Below, piece after piece: positions 39,601 to 50,949 of a DNA stretch of 64,000 bases. Made by a program: the position numbers and the translations under genes. The notes under the pieces are model-generated. The model had not been told where the DNA came from and did not search any database. It was given only the letters and a program-made list of their open reading frames with translations. The first letter of the stretch is position 1; the number at the start of each line of letters is the position of its first letter. Source of the stretch: Rotaria sp. Silwood1 (Eukaryota; Rotifera; Eurotatoria; Philodinida; Philodinidae); contig CAJNOP010000940.1 in assembly GCA_905250075.1 (NCBI GenBank), forward strand, positions 1 through 64,000. Reading direction: 5' to 3'.

Positions 39601-42600
39601 AACAAATAAAATCTCAAGATTCATTGACAGTCGCTGAGAGACAAGCTTCATCTTCCGAAAATTTTAGCCCTATGTTTATAGATGAAGCTGATCATGATGA
39701 TTCACTTGCAACAGGTTAGATTTTTCAACAAAGATATTTTGTATCCAGAAAGAGATGTTTCAATAGTTTTATTCAGCAATAGAATGGTCAGGATATTTGA
39801 AAGACAGTCGGATAGTCTGTCTAGTAGAATAAACCTAAGAAAAGCTATTTTCTATAATTTGGCGGACAATTTTCTGGCTACAGCTCTACATTTTCATAAA
39901 CATCGCGTACATGGTGGAAAAGAGAATGCTAAACAACCTTAGCTTCTTTTACGTCAAAACCTATGTTCAAATAAAATAAATATCGATAAATTTTGATGTT
40001 GATCATCCTTAGTAGAAATCTTGAGAAGGTTATCAAAAATGCAGTACACTTTTTTAGGTCATTCTCTGCAACAAATGTCGCCATTATTTTCCCAAGCACC
40101 ACATACAATATCAGATATGTTCGGTTCTTCCCGTAATTACAGAATAGCAACTCGTAAGAGGATTGCACCAAAAATGCAACAAATGAGCATCCCCATCAAT
40201 GCTCCTGTTACAACATCAATATTCTCCAACCAAAGCAGTACCATCAATACTAAGAGTAATACCGATCCTGTGTTCTCAACATTTGGTACTCAAACATTCA
40301 ATCAGGTTTCTGTTGGTGCTACGATCACTACCAGTACAACACAACCACATCCTCCTTCATTATTTGCATTTGGTACGCCGACATATGGCGCTACCAATAA
40401 TGCTTCTTTTAGTTTCGATGGATTTGGTGTTTCAGCAACACCTTCTACATCATCTTGTTTCTCATTAGGAGGTGACGCTAGCAGCATCAAAAGCAACCAG
40501 CCTTCAACATTTGGCAGTTCAACAACGTTTTTCGCTGTGCCTCTAACACTACCACCACGAGCGCCATCACGTTCTTCTGCACATCAGACAGCTTTGTTGG
40601 AAAGCAGCAATACTGATGGTAACATCGCTACTTCGGCTATACACCCGGAATTTTTCATGCAGCAACATTCCATGAGTTCTAGTGTTTTCCCTACACCGCT
40701 AACAACAACAGAAGCAGTACCGCTTAGTAACATATACTCACAGCCACAATCAGTTGTTTCCTTCGGCAGTGCTGGTGAAAGTACCTTTGGTAGTGTTGCG
40801 CCTCAAACGGTCGTCAATCAATCGATGTCTACAATTCCTCAGGCTTCATCAGCATCATTTTTATTCTGTCCTAATAGTACAACATCTTCATTAGTGATGC
40901 CCTCATCATCTAACATGATGTCAATGACTACATCCTCAACTCCTGCTGCTGCTGCTCCTCCATCCTCAACAAGTATGTTATTAGAGATCGTGAACAACAA
41001 TTAAGCACACTAAACAATCTGTGTGATTTAGGCTTTTTTTCAACCCAAGAAAAAAAACGAAATGAATTTCGCGAAAGTAATGTCTTAAGAAAACCAGTTA
41101 GCTGGCGTGCAGAGAAATCACCTGTATCTTCAATGTCACGCTTACGATATGCTGATGTATGTAAAGATAGAATTATACTTAGATCATTTGCATAAATTAT
41201 TTCTTATTGTAGACACGATTCGATGAAACAGTAACGAAATCAACGATAGAATCGACTAGTAAACATGAATCTTGCATGACAATGTTCAAGAAGAAGGGAA
41301 AGTATGCCATTGAAATAATAGTCATTCATTCTAGCAAATAACATATAAATTGAACTGTATTTTAGATCGTTAGCGAAACGAACAGCATCACCTATATCTG
41401 GCGAAAAAGATCTATTATTACTTGATGTTACACCACTCAGTTTGGGCATTGAAGACATAAATGGTCATATGTGTATAATAGTTCGTCGTAATCAAACAAT
41501 CCCATTGCGAACACAATTTTATCCTGTATTTACAAATGCTTATGCTTATCAAACAACAGCTACAATTCGTGTTTTTCGTGGTGAACATAAACTTACAAAA
41601 TATAATGTTAGTTCAAAATATTTTGAATCAACAATTATTATATTGATTCATTTTATCTGTTTTTTTAGACGTTCATTGGTGAATTTATGCTTACTGGTTT
41701 GTCGCAAAATTTTGCTTCACAGACCTTAGAAATATCGATCAGTATGGATATTGATAGTAACGGATTATTACAAGTTGAAGCTGAAGAATCACGATCAGGT
41801 GCCAAAACAGAATTTACCATTGATCAAAATAATTGTAAGGATTTCTTTCTATTAAAATGAAAAATATACGGGCGCATAAGGATCATCTTCAGTTTTCCTG
41901 ATACAGATAATAATTCTGCTCATGTGTTCTGATTATTTTCTTAACATCTCCAGAGAGAAAAAAAAATCATGGGTTTATAATAGGTTTTGAAAGCTCGCTG
42001 GAACGTTCATATAATCAGATACTGTTCGGTTTTTTGAAACGGATTTTGTTACATAAGACAAGTTGAACTTGATTTGGACATCATTTTCTTTCATTTTTGT
42101 TTCACTTGTCTTCTATAGGTCTTATATAATTTAAAGAAAAAAACTTCGTTGAAAAATATCACTCGGCTCAGTCTTATGTTGATTCGTACTACGCTATTCG
42201 TTTTGTCTGAAAGCCTACCCAAATCTATTAAGATTTTCTGAAAGAATGAAAAAAAAGCATATCCAAACGAAATTCAATTCATCTTTTCTATTACAGATCA
42301 CTTCTGAAAAACTCAGCAATTATCTGATTTTGTAGCAATTCCTAGAAGTTTTCAGAAGTCATCATTAATCCATGTTGTTTTACTAGAGAGAGAGGCAACA
42401 GTATGGATAGTCAGTCTTCGGTTTTCAAACGATTCCTAATGAAATTCTGGATTAGATAAACTAAATATGGATGGAAACTGAGGATGGTCCTTATGCGCTT
42501 CAGTCATTTTCTTAATGAATTTCTATTTATTATGTAGATCCACTTGATGAGAACGATATTGAACGGCATGTTTCATATATAGAAAGTAACTTCGATTTTC

Positions 42601-43373
42601 GTGCTTTATGCATTCGTAATCGAAAACCAAATGATGCATTATATATGGTTTGTTAAATTTCAAAAAAGAACAAAAAATTTTCAATTTTACTTGTAGCTTA
42701 AAGGTGAAACTTCCTATTCAAGAATAAATTTTACTGGTGAATCAGATACATTTAAAGGTTTTCCAACTTTTAATAAATTGAAACAAATTGATTTTACAAC
42801 AGCAGGAATTAATGAATTAAAAAGAATTCAATTAACAAATGGATCATTTGATTTAAATCAAGCTTTAGCAAATTTATTATCTATGAACGTAAAAGATTTC
42901 GATGAACTTAAAATATATTTAAATAAACAAGGTTTTAATTCATTTGGTAAGATGAAATTATTTTTTTTCCAAACGAATAAAAAACAAGAGACAACAAGAA
43001 CTATCGAATTATTTTCTTTCAGCTTTCAATATACAACATGATATAATACATTTGATTGCTACGGGTATTGTTCTTCTTGTATTGTTATTACAAGTACCTG
43101 CATCAGAAAGAAATATATTTTTGGTTCCATTCGATAGTGAACAAATTCGAGTAAGAAATTATGTCATTTTTATTTGTCTAATTTTTTCTTTCATATTTAA
43201 AGTCAATTCTTCATCGTCATTTACCAAGTCTTCTATTAGAAAATATTGATAAAGGTGTTCAATTTTATGAAGAGAAACGTTCATGTTATGGGATTTATTG
43301 TGCACAATTAGAATTGAACTATTCATCATGGGAAAAATTTATTCAATATACAATTTTCCACATAAACAACTAA
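33605..43373 (+). CDS. PARP4: PARP4 (vault PARP)-like composite protein
   Basis: Around twenty exons. In order: BRCT-like domain (33605-34008, LSGKTFVLELA); WGR/helical region; PARP catalytic domain (about 35210-35850) with the H-Y-E triad in LFHGSKYNNFLGILSRGLLL, GYGLYFSDSG and DDEYVIYNLDQQRLLYIVEL; VIT domain (about 36510-37010, AQLIDVTAE ... YVFPLDENSSVCGFEAYI); VWA domain (about 37440-37960, MIDAS FIIDVSNSMDG and ILLSDGHIND). This is the PARP4 order, the vault-particle poly-ADP-ribosyltransferase. Then come non-standard parts: SNAP-25-like LERLRCMALEMN (39.15-39.3 kb), acidic DDSEGDDMGFSLFD (39.4 kb), an FG/Ser/Thr-rich stretch (40.0-40.9 kb), and an HSP70 substrate-binding domain (about 41.40-41.84 kb, DLLLLDVTPLSLGIE). 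The end (42.54-43.37 kb, IQLTNGSFDLNQALANLL ...) again resembles the human PARP4 C-terminus that binds the major vault protein. The reading frame changes near 40.9-40.98 kb: a small intron or a frameshift. Confidence 0.8.
41872..42498. mobile_element. TIR element in a PARP4 intron
   Basis: GCGCATAAGGATCATCTTCA at the left is inverted at the right as GAGGATGGTCCTTATGCGC, about 27 bp with few differences. The 630-bp element fills almost all of a roughly 700-nt intron between the HSP70-like exon and the PARP4 C-terminal exons. The interior is non-coding; no clear target duplication is seen. Confidence 0.6.
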
Positions 43374-43920
43374 CTTGATTTTTTCATGCTTATTCATAAA
43401 TAAAAACATTTTCGTACTAACAAGGAATACTACTTTTTTGTTCTCTGATATTTATTAAAAGATGATTAAAAAGAATAGAATTATGCAGTTCTAGCCTTCA
43501 GTCAGATTGATTCACTTTAATGAATAAAAATAAATTATAATGGTATAATAGTTATTACTACTATGAAAAAGATGCTTACCTCTCTGGTTTATTTTGTTTA
43601 CAAAGAAAAAAATTCGGATTGACATAGTTCAACAACCGAATAAAAAGTTTCCGCAATGATGGATTACTTCAGAGTATTACATTTCCTTTTTTGTCATACA
43701 AAATGATTTTTTCACTTTTACTTTTTTGTGGTCACTGTTTTCCTCAAGCCAACTTTAAAATTTTTTACATTGCAAGAAAATCTGCTTTCTTATTCGAAGG
43801 ACAAAAAACCTGAAAAGATATCCATTCCAAATCATGTCTAGTGCCTGTAGGAAAATTTTCACCTCAATCAAACATAGCATCTCCAAGCAACGGAGGTGAA
43901 AATTTAATGCCTTTTTTATC

Positions 43921-44721
43921 GGGATATTATTAAGCGGTCAGTAAAATAAATGAAATGGTCAGTAAAATATATGAAATGATCAGTAAGATAAATGGTCAGT
44001 AAAAAATATATAAATGATCAGTAAAAAGATTAAATGGTCAGTACTTAGATTATCACTCATATAGAAAAAAAGATTGGAAAAAATCTGATTTTAATCGATT
44101 TTTTTGTGATTAAAAATCGATTAAAATGGGACAGTTTTAACCAGGTTTTTAATCAAACTAGTGATTAAAATAAATTAAATTTATAAATATCCATTTTAAC
44201 CGATTAAAATTTTTTCATTGACTATTTTACTCAATTTTAGTCAGATTATTCGATTTTTAATCTATTAAAATCGATTAAAATTTTTAAATCGATTTTAATC
44301 AATTCTAATAGTTTTTCTTTTTAAATGAATAAGTACCAATTGATATCGAGTCTTGAAGCATGGAATTTATGTCAAAGGTCGATCTAGCATCATATCTACT
44401 AATTTTCCGAGGCAAGGAGTCCGAAAAAGCGATCGAACATCTGAGTTTTCAACATAAAGTTTGAGAAAACGCATTTTACCGTCGCCGCCATTAAAATTAA
44501 TATTTATAAATTTAATTTATTTTAATCACTAGTTTGATTTAAAAAATCAATTAAAATTAGATTTTTTCCAATCTTTTTTTTTATATGAGTGATTGTCTAA
44601 GTACTGACCATTTAATCTTTTTACTGATCATTTATATACTTTTTACTGACCATTTATCTTACTGACCATTTCATCTATTTTACTGATCATTTAATTTATT
44701 TTACTGACCGCTTAAATAGTA
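43921..44721. mobile_element. Compound fold-back element with 12-bp direct flanks
   Basis: The outer arms are five to six tandem degenerate copies of GGTCAGTAAAATAAATGAAAT (left, about 43935-44045), mirrored on the right as ATTTAATTTATTTTACTGACC units (about 44600-44712). Inner arms use GATTAAAATCGATT-type units (44065-44320 and 44495-44575). A unique core of about 160 bp remains. Exactly the same 12 bases, GCCTTTTTTATC, stand on both sides (43909-43920 and 44722-44733), which reads as a target-site duplication. There is no coding capacity. The layered arms suggest growth by unit amplification. Confidence 0.75.
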
Positions 44722-45334
44722 GCCTTTTTTATCATCCCAAAATTTCATGAAGTATAAGATACGGCAACTTTGAATCTATGACAAATTCTGATCTGCTTTG
44801 CAATATTTACGTGTCTTGAAAACTTCCAATTTTTTGAATGAGTCATTCACGCCAAAGCGTTAGAAATGGCCAGAGGTAACCTCAAATGAGAAAAACCTGT
44901 TAATGTAATCCACGTTGGTTTCAAATTTTACACATGGCTACACTTAAAACCAGAATATTTATCAAATGATTTTCAAGTTATCCTTATGAAAGAAAACCAT
45001 ATTATAGATAATCCTGTAAACGAGTCTAATAAGTAGACTTATCAATAATCGATTCTCAATATTAATTAGGATATCTAGGAAGCAGGAATTTAATCTAGAA
45101 GCGGTAAGAGTTTTTATAACTTCTTCAACAGAAAAAAAGAAGGAAATTCATTGTGTTACCTAGAAAATATTTGATATAATCATATGTCCATGCTTCATTG
45201 ACTAACTTTGAGAAATCATCACTGTAAGATAATCCGAAAGATCAGTGCCCTTTTTTCTGTATTATTTCTATTTCTCTAGCATTTATTATTCTTTTTTGAT
45301 AAGTAAATCGTAGGACAATTTACTAGATAGAAAT

Positions 45335-45408
45335 GGGGTGTAGGTGTGAGGTGTGGATGGATGTGGGTTTAGAGAAAGTTATCATCCATGCCCACACCCA
45401 CATCCATT
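45335..45408. repeat. Interstitial telomere-repeat dyad 1
   Basis: Degenerate TGTGGG-type tract (GGGGTGTAGGTGTGAGGTGT, GGATGTGGG) followed after about 20 nt by the C-strand version (CATGCCCACACCCACATCCA). The orientation is G-rich then C-rich, so it can form a hairpin. Confidence 0.6.
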
Positions 45409-45748
45409 ATTTAAGAAAAGAACATAAGACGACACGTTGTTTTGTACGATCGCTTCCAAAAGAACGAAAAAGCAGGCCATTCAAACTTCGTTTTCTTTCA
45501 ACTATCTTTTAGACATGAAGGCTGTGTGTGAAAAACACACGTGCTAACACATCTCAAGCGAACGTTCTTAAAACACGACCCTATTTTCTTGCGAATTTTT
45601 GCCAAAATCTTAGGCAAGCTGTTGCTCGGTAAGATTTATTCATTTCGAGAGGTTCAATTCCAATTTCGTCACTAATATTCACTTCATTTATGAATTATTA
45701 CGCAACAAATCATTCAAAATCGAAAGTATACTGTCACATTAACTAAGA

Positions 45749-46082
45749 CTAATTGTTCCAGCCTGGTTTTTCTTGGGCTTTCATACATCGATTGTTGCAT
45801 CCACATGCGAGTCGACAGCATTTTTCGTCCGAAGCACAGTGTCTGTCTCTCTTGCAGCAGTCAGGATCATTCGCACACATCTTGGCGGCCATGTCAGGCG
45901 AACAGACCATATGACATATCATATGAGGGATCGGACAGTAGCCTAGAAAGATATAATTTCCATCATCTTTCGTAGTCTTGAGAAAACTCACCTGCATGCA
46001 CCTCTGGCAATAGCCTCTTTTTAAGTGCCTGAGTGCCAGCAAAAAAGAGAATGAAAAGCAAGAAGAGAGAGAGAAAACGCAT
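45749..46082 (-). CDS. Small secreted WAP-like cysteine-rich protein
   Basis: Two reverse-strand exons (46082-45992 and 45942-45749) separated by a 49-nt intron, about 94 residues. A clear signal peptide (MRFLSLFLLFILFFAGTQA) is followed by a basic KKR and a Cys-rich core: GYCPIPHMICHMVC, CANDPDCCKRDRHC, DEKCCRLACGCNNRC. The CP...D.DC...KCC...CG..C arrangement is that of WAP four-disulfide-core domains, which commonly inhibit proteases or act against microbes; the specific role here is unknown. Two extra cysteines and an expanded first loop depart from a standard WAP domain. Codon use is less AT-biased than in the conserved genes of the first half. Confidence 0.7.
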
Positions 46083-46474
46083 TGTTAAAGTAATATAATT
46101 GTCTTTGGAGTATGACAACAAGAATGAAAGAGGCTCGATAGATATACATACAGATATACATCTGTTCGTATTTCCCTTCATTGTTAGCACAATATCAAAC
46201 GCTGTTTTTATCCAACGCAATATGTTTTGCTTATTATCGTTCGTAAGTGAAAAGAAGAAAGGCGAGTGACTACGCCATTTTTCTTTCAGCGGGACGCATA
46301 TAACGAATAAGTTAATGTTTCTTTACTAAATCGAAAAATTCGATAATACTATATGGTTCATTGGTGGCGGATTAATTTGCAGATAGTTAGACGTGAATTA
46401 AATTATTTGTTGCTTCTCTTCTTCGACCTCAAGCAGAATCAAATCGTATATTGTTTATCTTGAATAGGAAAAAG

Positions 46475-46585
46475 AGGGTGTGAGTGTGGTCACCGATGAG
46501 TTGATGTGAATGGAGTCAGTGAAGAACCACACTCACACTCACACCCACCCATACTCCACACGCCTGCATCCACACGCACACCCTC
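46475..46585. repeat. Interstitial telomere-repeat dyad 2
   Basis: GGGTGTGAGTGTGGTCACC (46476 on) is mirrored by CACACTCACACTCACACCC and a further degenerate CCACACGCACACCC run. Confidence 0.6.
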
Positions 46586-46623
46586 AAGTACATATTGGAT
46601 CATACATTCGAAACGGCTTGAAG

Positions 46624-46677
46624 TGGGGTGTGGATGGGTGTAACAGGATATTCATACCGACACCCACACCCACACCA
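46624..46677. repeat. Interstitial telomere-repeat dyad 3
   Basis: GGGGTGTGGATGGGTGT followed after about 18 nt by GACACCCACACCCACACC. The two arms are complementary over about 15 bp. Confidence 0.65.
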
Positions 46678-47105
46678 TCGTTGCTGAATAATATTGGAGC
46701 TACGATTGTTAGATAAAAGATAAATGCGGGTATTTTTTTTGACAATGCTGTACTCCACTTTATTTTGCTATTTTTATTCGACGCAAGGAGTTGCTTCCTA
46801 TGTTATTGTGATTTAGGCAAAGGGTTCAGTTATATGGGAGAAATTCAATATTTAAATTTTAAGAGAAGGAAACCAATTCAAAGCATTGCTAACTTTTCTT
46901 TCTGTAGCATTTATTTTTATATCAGGCAAAGAGGGGAATAAAGACTGTGTGCATGCAAGTCATCATCAATTTGGTCTTCACAATGGTCATCCTTTGCGTT
47001 TCAGCCATAAAAAAATGTGGCTTTCCTATTCACACAGACATTGCTGTAACACAACTTTGCTAAGTCATTGTTTACACCAAATTTATCTACTACATGCTTT
47101 ACTTC

Positions 47106-47154
47106 TGGGTGTGGATGTGAGAGAATAAGCCTCACACCCCACACCCGCACCCTC
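47106..47154. repeat. Interstitial telomere-repeat dyad 4
   Basis: GGGTGTGGATGTGAGAG, then CTCACACCCCACACCCGCAC in inverted orientation. Confidence 0.6.
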
Positions 47155-48477
47155 CTCAGCATCATGATCAATCACATACTTGGTGGCGAACAAAGTGAAC
47201 TCGGCATAGACGCATAAATGCGAGAACGAGAAATAGTCAAACAAGTACATCTCGGAGCGTTATTATGGCTGTAAAATCTTGTTTGATTCAAACGTTTCTT
47301 TTATTCAACTCTGCCGTATGTTTTGTTGTTCTTTCATGTTGTATTTTCAACTAGCATGAAAGACTATATCGATCTATCTATACCACTCAGCGATTTGACA
47401 TTGTGTTATCCAATAATAGTATGTGAAATGATTTTCAAAACCTGTCTATATTATGTTTTTTAGTATTTGATTTTACAGTTATTGAAAATGTGAGTTTCAA
47501 CAGCTTTTTTTACATGATGCTATATAGAAAAGGCAATTACGTATAGAAATGAGTATCTAGTAGACTTTGTCGCAATATAACTAAGTCGTCTATAATGATG
47601 ATAATGGAAAATAGCCGTCTATCGGCGTTCTACAGTAAAATAGAACATATCTAAGAAAATGTTCATTCGTAGCCCCCATAGACCTACAGTTACAAAAATT
47701 ACCGATAAAAGGTGAAAGTTTTTCTTACAGAGAACAAAATTTTCCATCTTACTGAGATTTTCATGCTCATTCTAAATAATTGATTTATATTGGAGGGTTG
47801 TTTAAATGAAAAATGACGTTGCCGATGTTTATCACTTACTGGTTTAGTTGAATAGAAATAGTATAAATTGTGACGTTTTGCAACGGTAAGAAAAAGTGTT
47901 TGTTTAGAAAAGACTATTTTATGTTTTGAACAGTCTCTTCATAATTACGTATAACCTCACCTGCAGACCATCCTTTTCAAGAAAGACGAATGCCATATAT
48001 TTTTTTAAGCTTTTTGAAACAGCTGCATATATTTATTAACAATTTTTCTCTTACCTAAGCGAAGTGGGAATTAAGACGCACTTCTAATCAATTCCGTCAA
48101 TATCTGAAGATTGTATTCTGACGAAAGAAGAAAAATAAAGCACTATGATTTTCATTTGGATTCAATATGATTCATCTCGTATGCCTTGCATCAGCATTAC
48201 TGCCTATCGAGATCAGAAGAAAAAATTTCTTCGTTGGATTTCACAATAGATTTAAAAATTTTTTTTTCTATTCATGCTAGAAGCTAGGACACCCATGTAA
48301 ATATTTTTTGCCTCAAAACGCGTCTGAAACGCGTTTCATTTGCGTGCGAAACGCTAAGAGTGAACGCGTTTGAACGCTTCCCCAGTGAAACAAACGAAGC
48401 GTTTAAACGCGATTTATTTTAGAAACGCGTGTGAATGCGCTTCTAGCTTGACTTGAAAATTTTGAAAAAAATATGAT

Positions 48478-48553
48478 AATCCATTTCAGATTCGAACTGA
48501 GTTGCCACCATCAATATTTTTTGATGGTCTTAGTCTTCCCTGGCAAATGGATT
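48478..48553 (-). ncRNA. tRNA-like segment 1 (probably not a working tRNA)
   Basis: The reverse strand gives 76 nt with a perfect 7-bp acceptor stem (AATCCAT / ATGGATT), a T arm with TTCGAAT loop and a near-complete stem, and a central stem CCATCAA / TTGATGG. The central loop is not seven bases in the canonical register and the D arm is poor (GCC / GAC), so this is a degenerate tRNA or tRNA-derived module rather than a functional gene. Confidence 0.35.
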
Positions 48554-48569
48554 AGATTTTACCTTAAGT

Positions 48570-48641
48570 GACGACGATCAGATTTGAACAGATGAACCAG
48601 TGATTAGAAGTCGTTCATACATACCGCTGAGTTATACTAAC
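48570..48641 (-). ncRNA. tRNA-like segment 2 (Arg-UCU-like remnant)
   Basis: The reverse strand carries an A-box-like TATAACTCAGCGGTATG, the loop-like CGACTTCTAATC expected of a tRNA with anticodon TCT, and a B-box-like CTGTTCAAATCTG. The acceptor arms (GTTAGTA and CGTCGTC) do not pair. It is a pseudo-tRNA or tRNA-derived SINE head, 16 nt from segment 1 and in the same orientation. Confidence 0.35.
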
Positions 48642-49778
48642 TCGAAATCTTGTCTTATTCAAAACAAAATATATTTGAAGACGAATTTCATCGGTTAAAT
48701 ACTTTATTTTAACAAGATGTATTTTTTTCGAATTCAAGAGTCTTAACACGTAAGATGACTTTTTAGTTATTTTTTTAAATAAGTTTTTTATTTTTTTAAT
48801 AAAATAACATCTTTTTTTTATCATCTACTACACATAAAAAATATTACGATCTTTTTTATTGCACTGGTAATATGATAAATAATTTTATCGAAAAATTTAA
48901 TGAATAGATAATTATTGACAACCAATTTAGTAGAAATATATGATGAAAAGTTACTAATAATATTGTTTAAATAGTAGTATTTAACAATATTCTGAAAGGG
49001 CATTGCATTGCTGGAAACTATTACAATATTATCTAACTATTTTTCTTACAAACTTTAGAGAAATATGGACTGTTCACCGTATGTTTAATTGAATTTTGCC
49101 TATTTTAACGTCATCTCGACATTCTTTATTAGAAGTCTAATGAAGTTTAGATGAATAAAATATATGTAAGCTGATGATTTTGATTATGCAGTTAACTCTT
49201 CTAGAGCAGCAATTTTTGGGTAAAATCGCGCCCGATACACAAAAAATAAACACTTTCAAAGGCACTCGAAAATATGATTGCGTCGTAACACGAGCGAAAA
49301 ACATATTTAAGACACGTTTGAACGCAGTTCGTAAACAAAATTTTTTAAACGCATTAAATTTTTTTCAGAAACGTGTCGAAACGCGGTTCATTTTTTTCTG
49401 ATTGCGTTTAAACGCCTTGTATAGAAAACCTGCGTCCAGACGCGTTTCAAAATTTTTTCTAACTGCGTCTCAACGCTTCTCATATTACACCATGTTTGAA
49501 CGCGTTCAGTCAAACTCTTATTAAACACGTACAAACGCGATTTCAATATGAAACGCGTTGAAACGCAGTTCATAGTTTTTTTACAATTGCGTTTCAACAC
49601 GTTGCGTACAAAAACTGCGTTCAGACGCGTTTCAAAAGTTTTCTAACTGCGTCTCAACGCGTTTCATATTAAAAATGCATTTGAATGCGTTGTGAAACCG
49701 TTTTTAACTGCGTCTAGACGCGTTTTGTTGTGAAACCGCGTTTCAACGCATCGATCTTGCGTTTCGTGATTACATGGG

Positions 49779-50949
49779 CAGAATCCGTTTTGTTTTTTTT
49801 ATCGTTAACAGAAGTAATTCTATATTTCATTGAACATAGTAATTGTGAGTAATTCATTACTGTACAATATCGAGTTTTTGTTATATACAAAGAACTGTCA
49901 CAACGTTTAGGTTGAAGGTGGGGTGTGAATACGAGTGTGGGTATGAGTTTAGTTTTTCTCCTAATCCCCAATCATACCCCGAAGAAAAGAAAAGTCTACC
50001 CGCTAATATACATTATTATTCAACTATTGACAATAGAAGTTTGATAAAAATTGTTTACTTTTTGTATGTTTACGTGCATATGTATGTATTTATTATGATA
50101 GCAGATGTATGTGATCAAAATTCTAATTACATATACGTAGATGCGAACGATTTTCGAAATACGATTCATATATTTCGAACTAAAAAAATAATATTACTAA
50201 ATGTAGGATGATGTGTTCTTGGTTTCGTTGTATATTTTACACCAGTGGCTGAATACAAGACCTAAAAAGTGTTTCAATTAATCGGATCTTTCCATTAGAA
50301 AGCATGAACATGCTTCTTAGTTCACAAAATCAAATCTCTGACTTTTTTTCGACAAAATCGCTCTTGAAACTACCTAGATCGGTAGATTTCAACTCGGTTA
50401 GTATTTGAACACTATTTTCAATAGATTATGACAACATATTACGGATCATTTTGCTTCTTCTTAGTATTCGTATTTTTCTGATTTTTACATGATATCTACT
50501 CACTCATGGTTTTCGAAGCATGAGAAAAATCATATTATGTTGAGTAGCTGGTCAAATCAATTAATAATAGAAAGTAGTATTGATTGCGAGCATGCCATGA
50601 AAATTTAGTGATATTTTGTGGAGAACCATGACCATTATGCAATACTATTAGAGCACACCAGACATGGATTTACTGTAGACATATTGACCGCACATTGTTT
50701 TGTATATTTTTTCAATCAAATAATACTGTTTTTATTCATAATTTAAGCAAAGGCAAGTCTATAAGTTACAAATGTTACGTCAAATAATGAGATATGAAAA
50801 CAAACGGAAACATCATTTTCAAAAAGTATTAAATCGTTTGACGATCATTGTTGACTTCATACTCATCCAATGTTCATAATTATTAACCGTATCAACCCTA
50901 AGTAAGAGGCTATGTGACTCCGCCGTTACAATGTCATTAAAATAACATA
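49779..50949. other. Intergenic with one telomere-repeat dyad
   Basis: Apart from the dyad at 49916-49980 nothing is recognised. Confidence 0.4.
49916..49980. repeat. Interstitial telomere-repeat dyad 5 (degenerate)
   Basis: GGTGGGGTGTGAATACGAGT then GTGTGGGTATGAG, followed by AATCCCCAATCATACCCC in inverted sense. It is the most diverged of the set after the one near 31.1 kb. Confidence 0.5.

Larger units (their letters stand above)
43374..45748. other. Intergenic between PARP4 and WAP gene
   Basis: Gene-free on inspection. It contains the fold-back element at 43921-44721 and a telomere-repeat dyad at 45335-45408. Confidence 0.5.
46083..48291. other. Gene-free stretch with telomere-repeat dyads
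   Basis: Holds three TGTGGG/CCCACA dyads (46475-46585, 46624-46677, 47106-47154). The ORFs at 46510-46716 and 46886-47128 are translations of these repeats or have no recognisable domain. Confidence 0.5.
48292..49778. mobile_element. 1.49-kb element built of AAACGCGTTT-type units
   Basis: Starts CCCATGTAA and ends TTACATGGG, a 9-bp perfect terminal inverted repeat. Two blocks (about 48310-48445 and 49255-49770) are made of degenerate, mutually inverted units such as AAACGCGTTTGAACGC and CAACGCGTTTCA spaced roughly every 20-30 bp. Between them lies about 800 bp of AT-rich DNA with two tRNA-like segments near its left side. No coding frame longer than noise is present. It is probably a non-autonomous element or a structural satellite; the class is unknown. 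Confidence 0.6.

Noticed and set aside
39682..39942. 86-codon frame in the PARP4 intron (LRKAIFYNLADNFLATALHF)
   Set aside because: The flanking exons join exactly in phase across 39715-40015, so this is intronic; it might be an alternative exon but there is no support.
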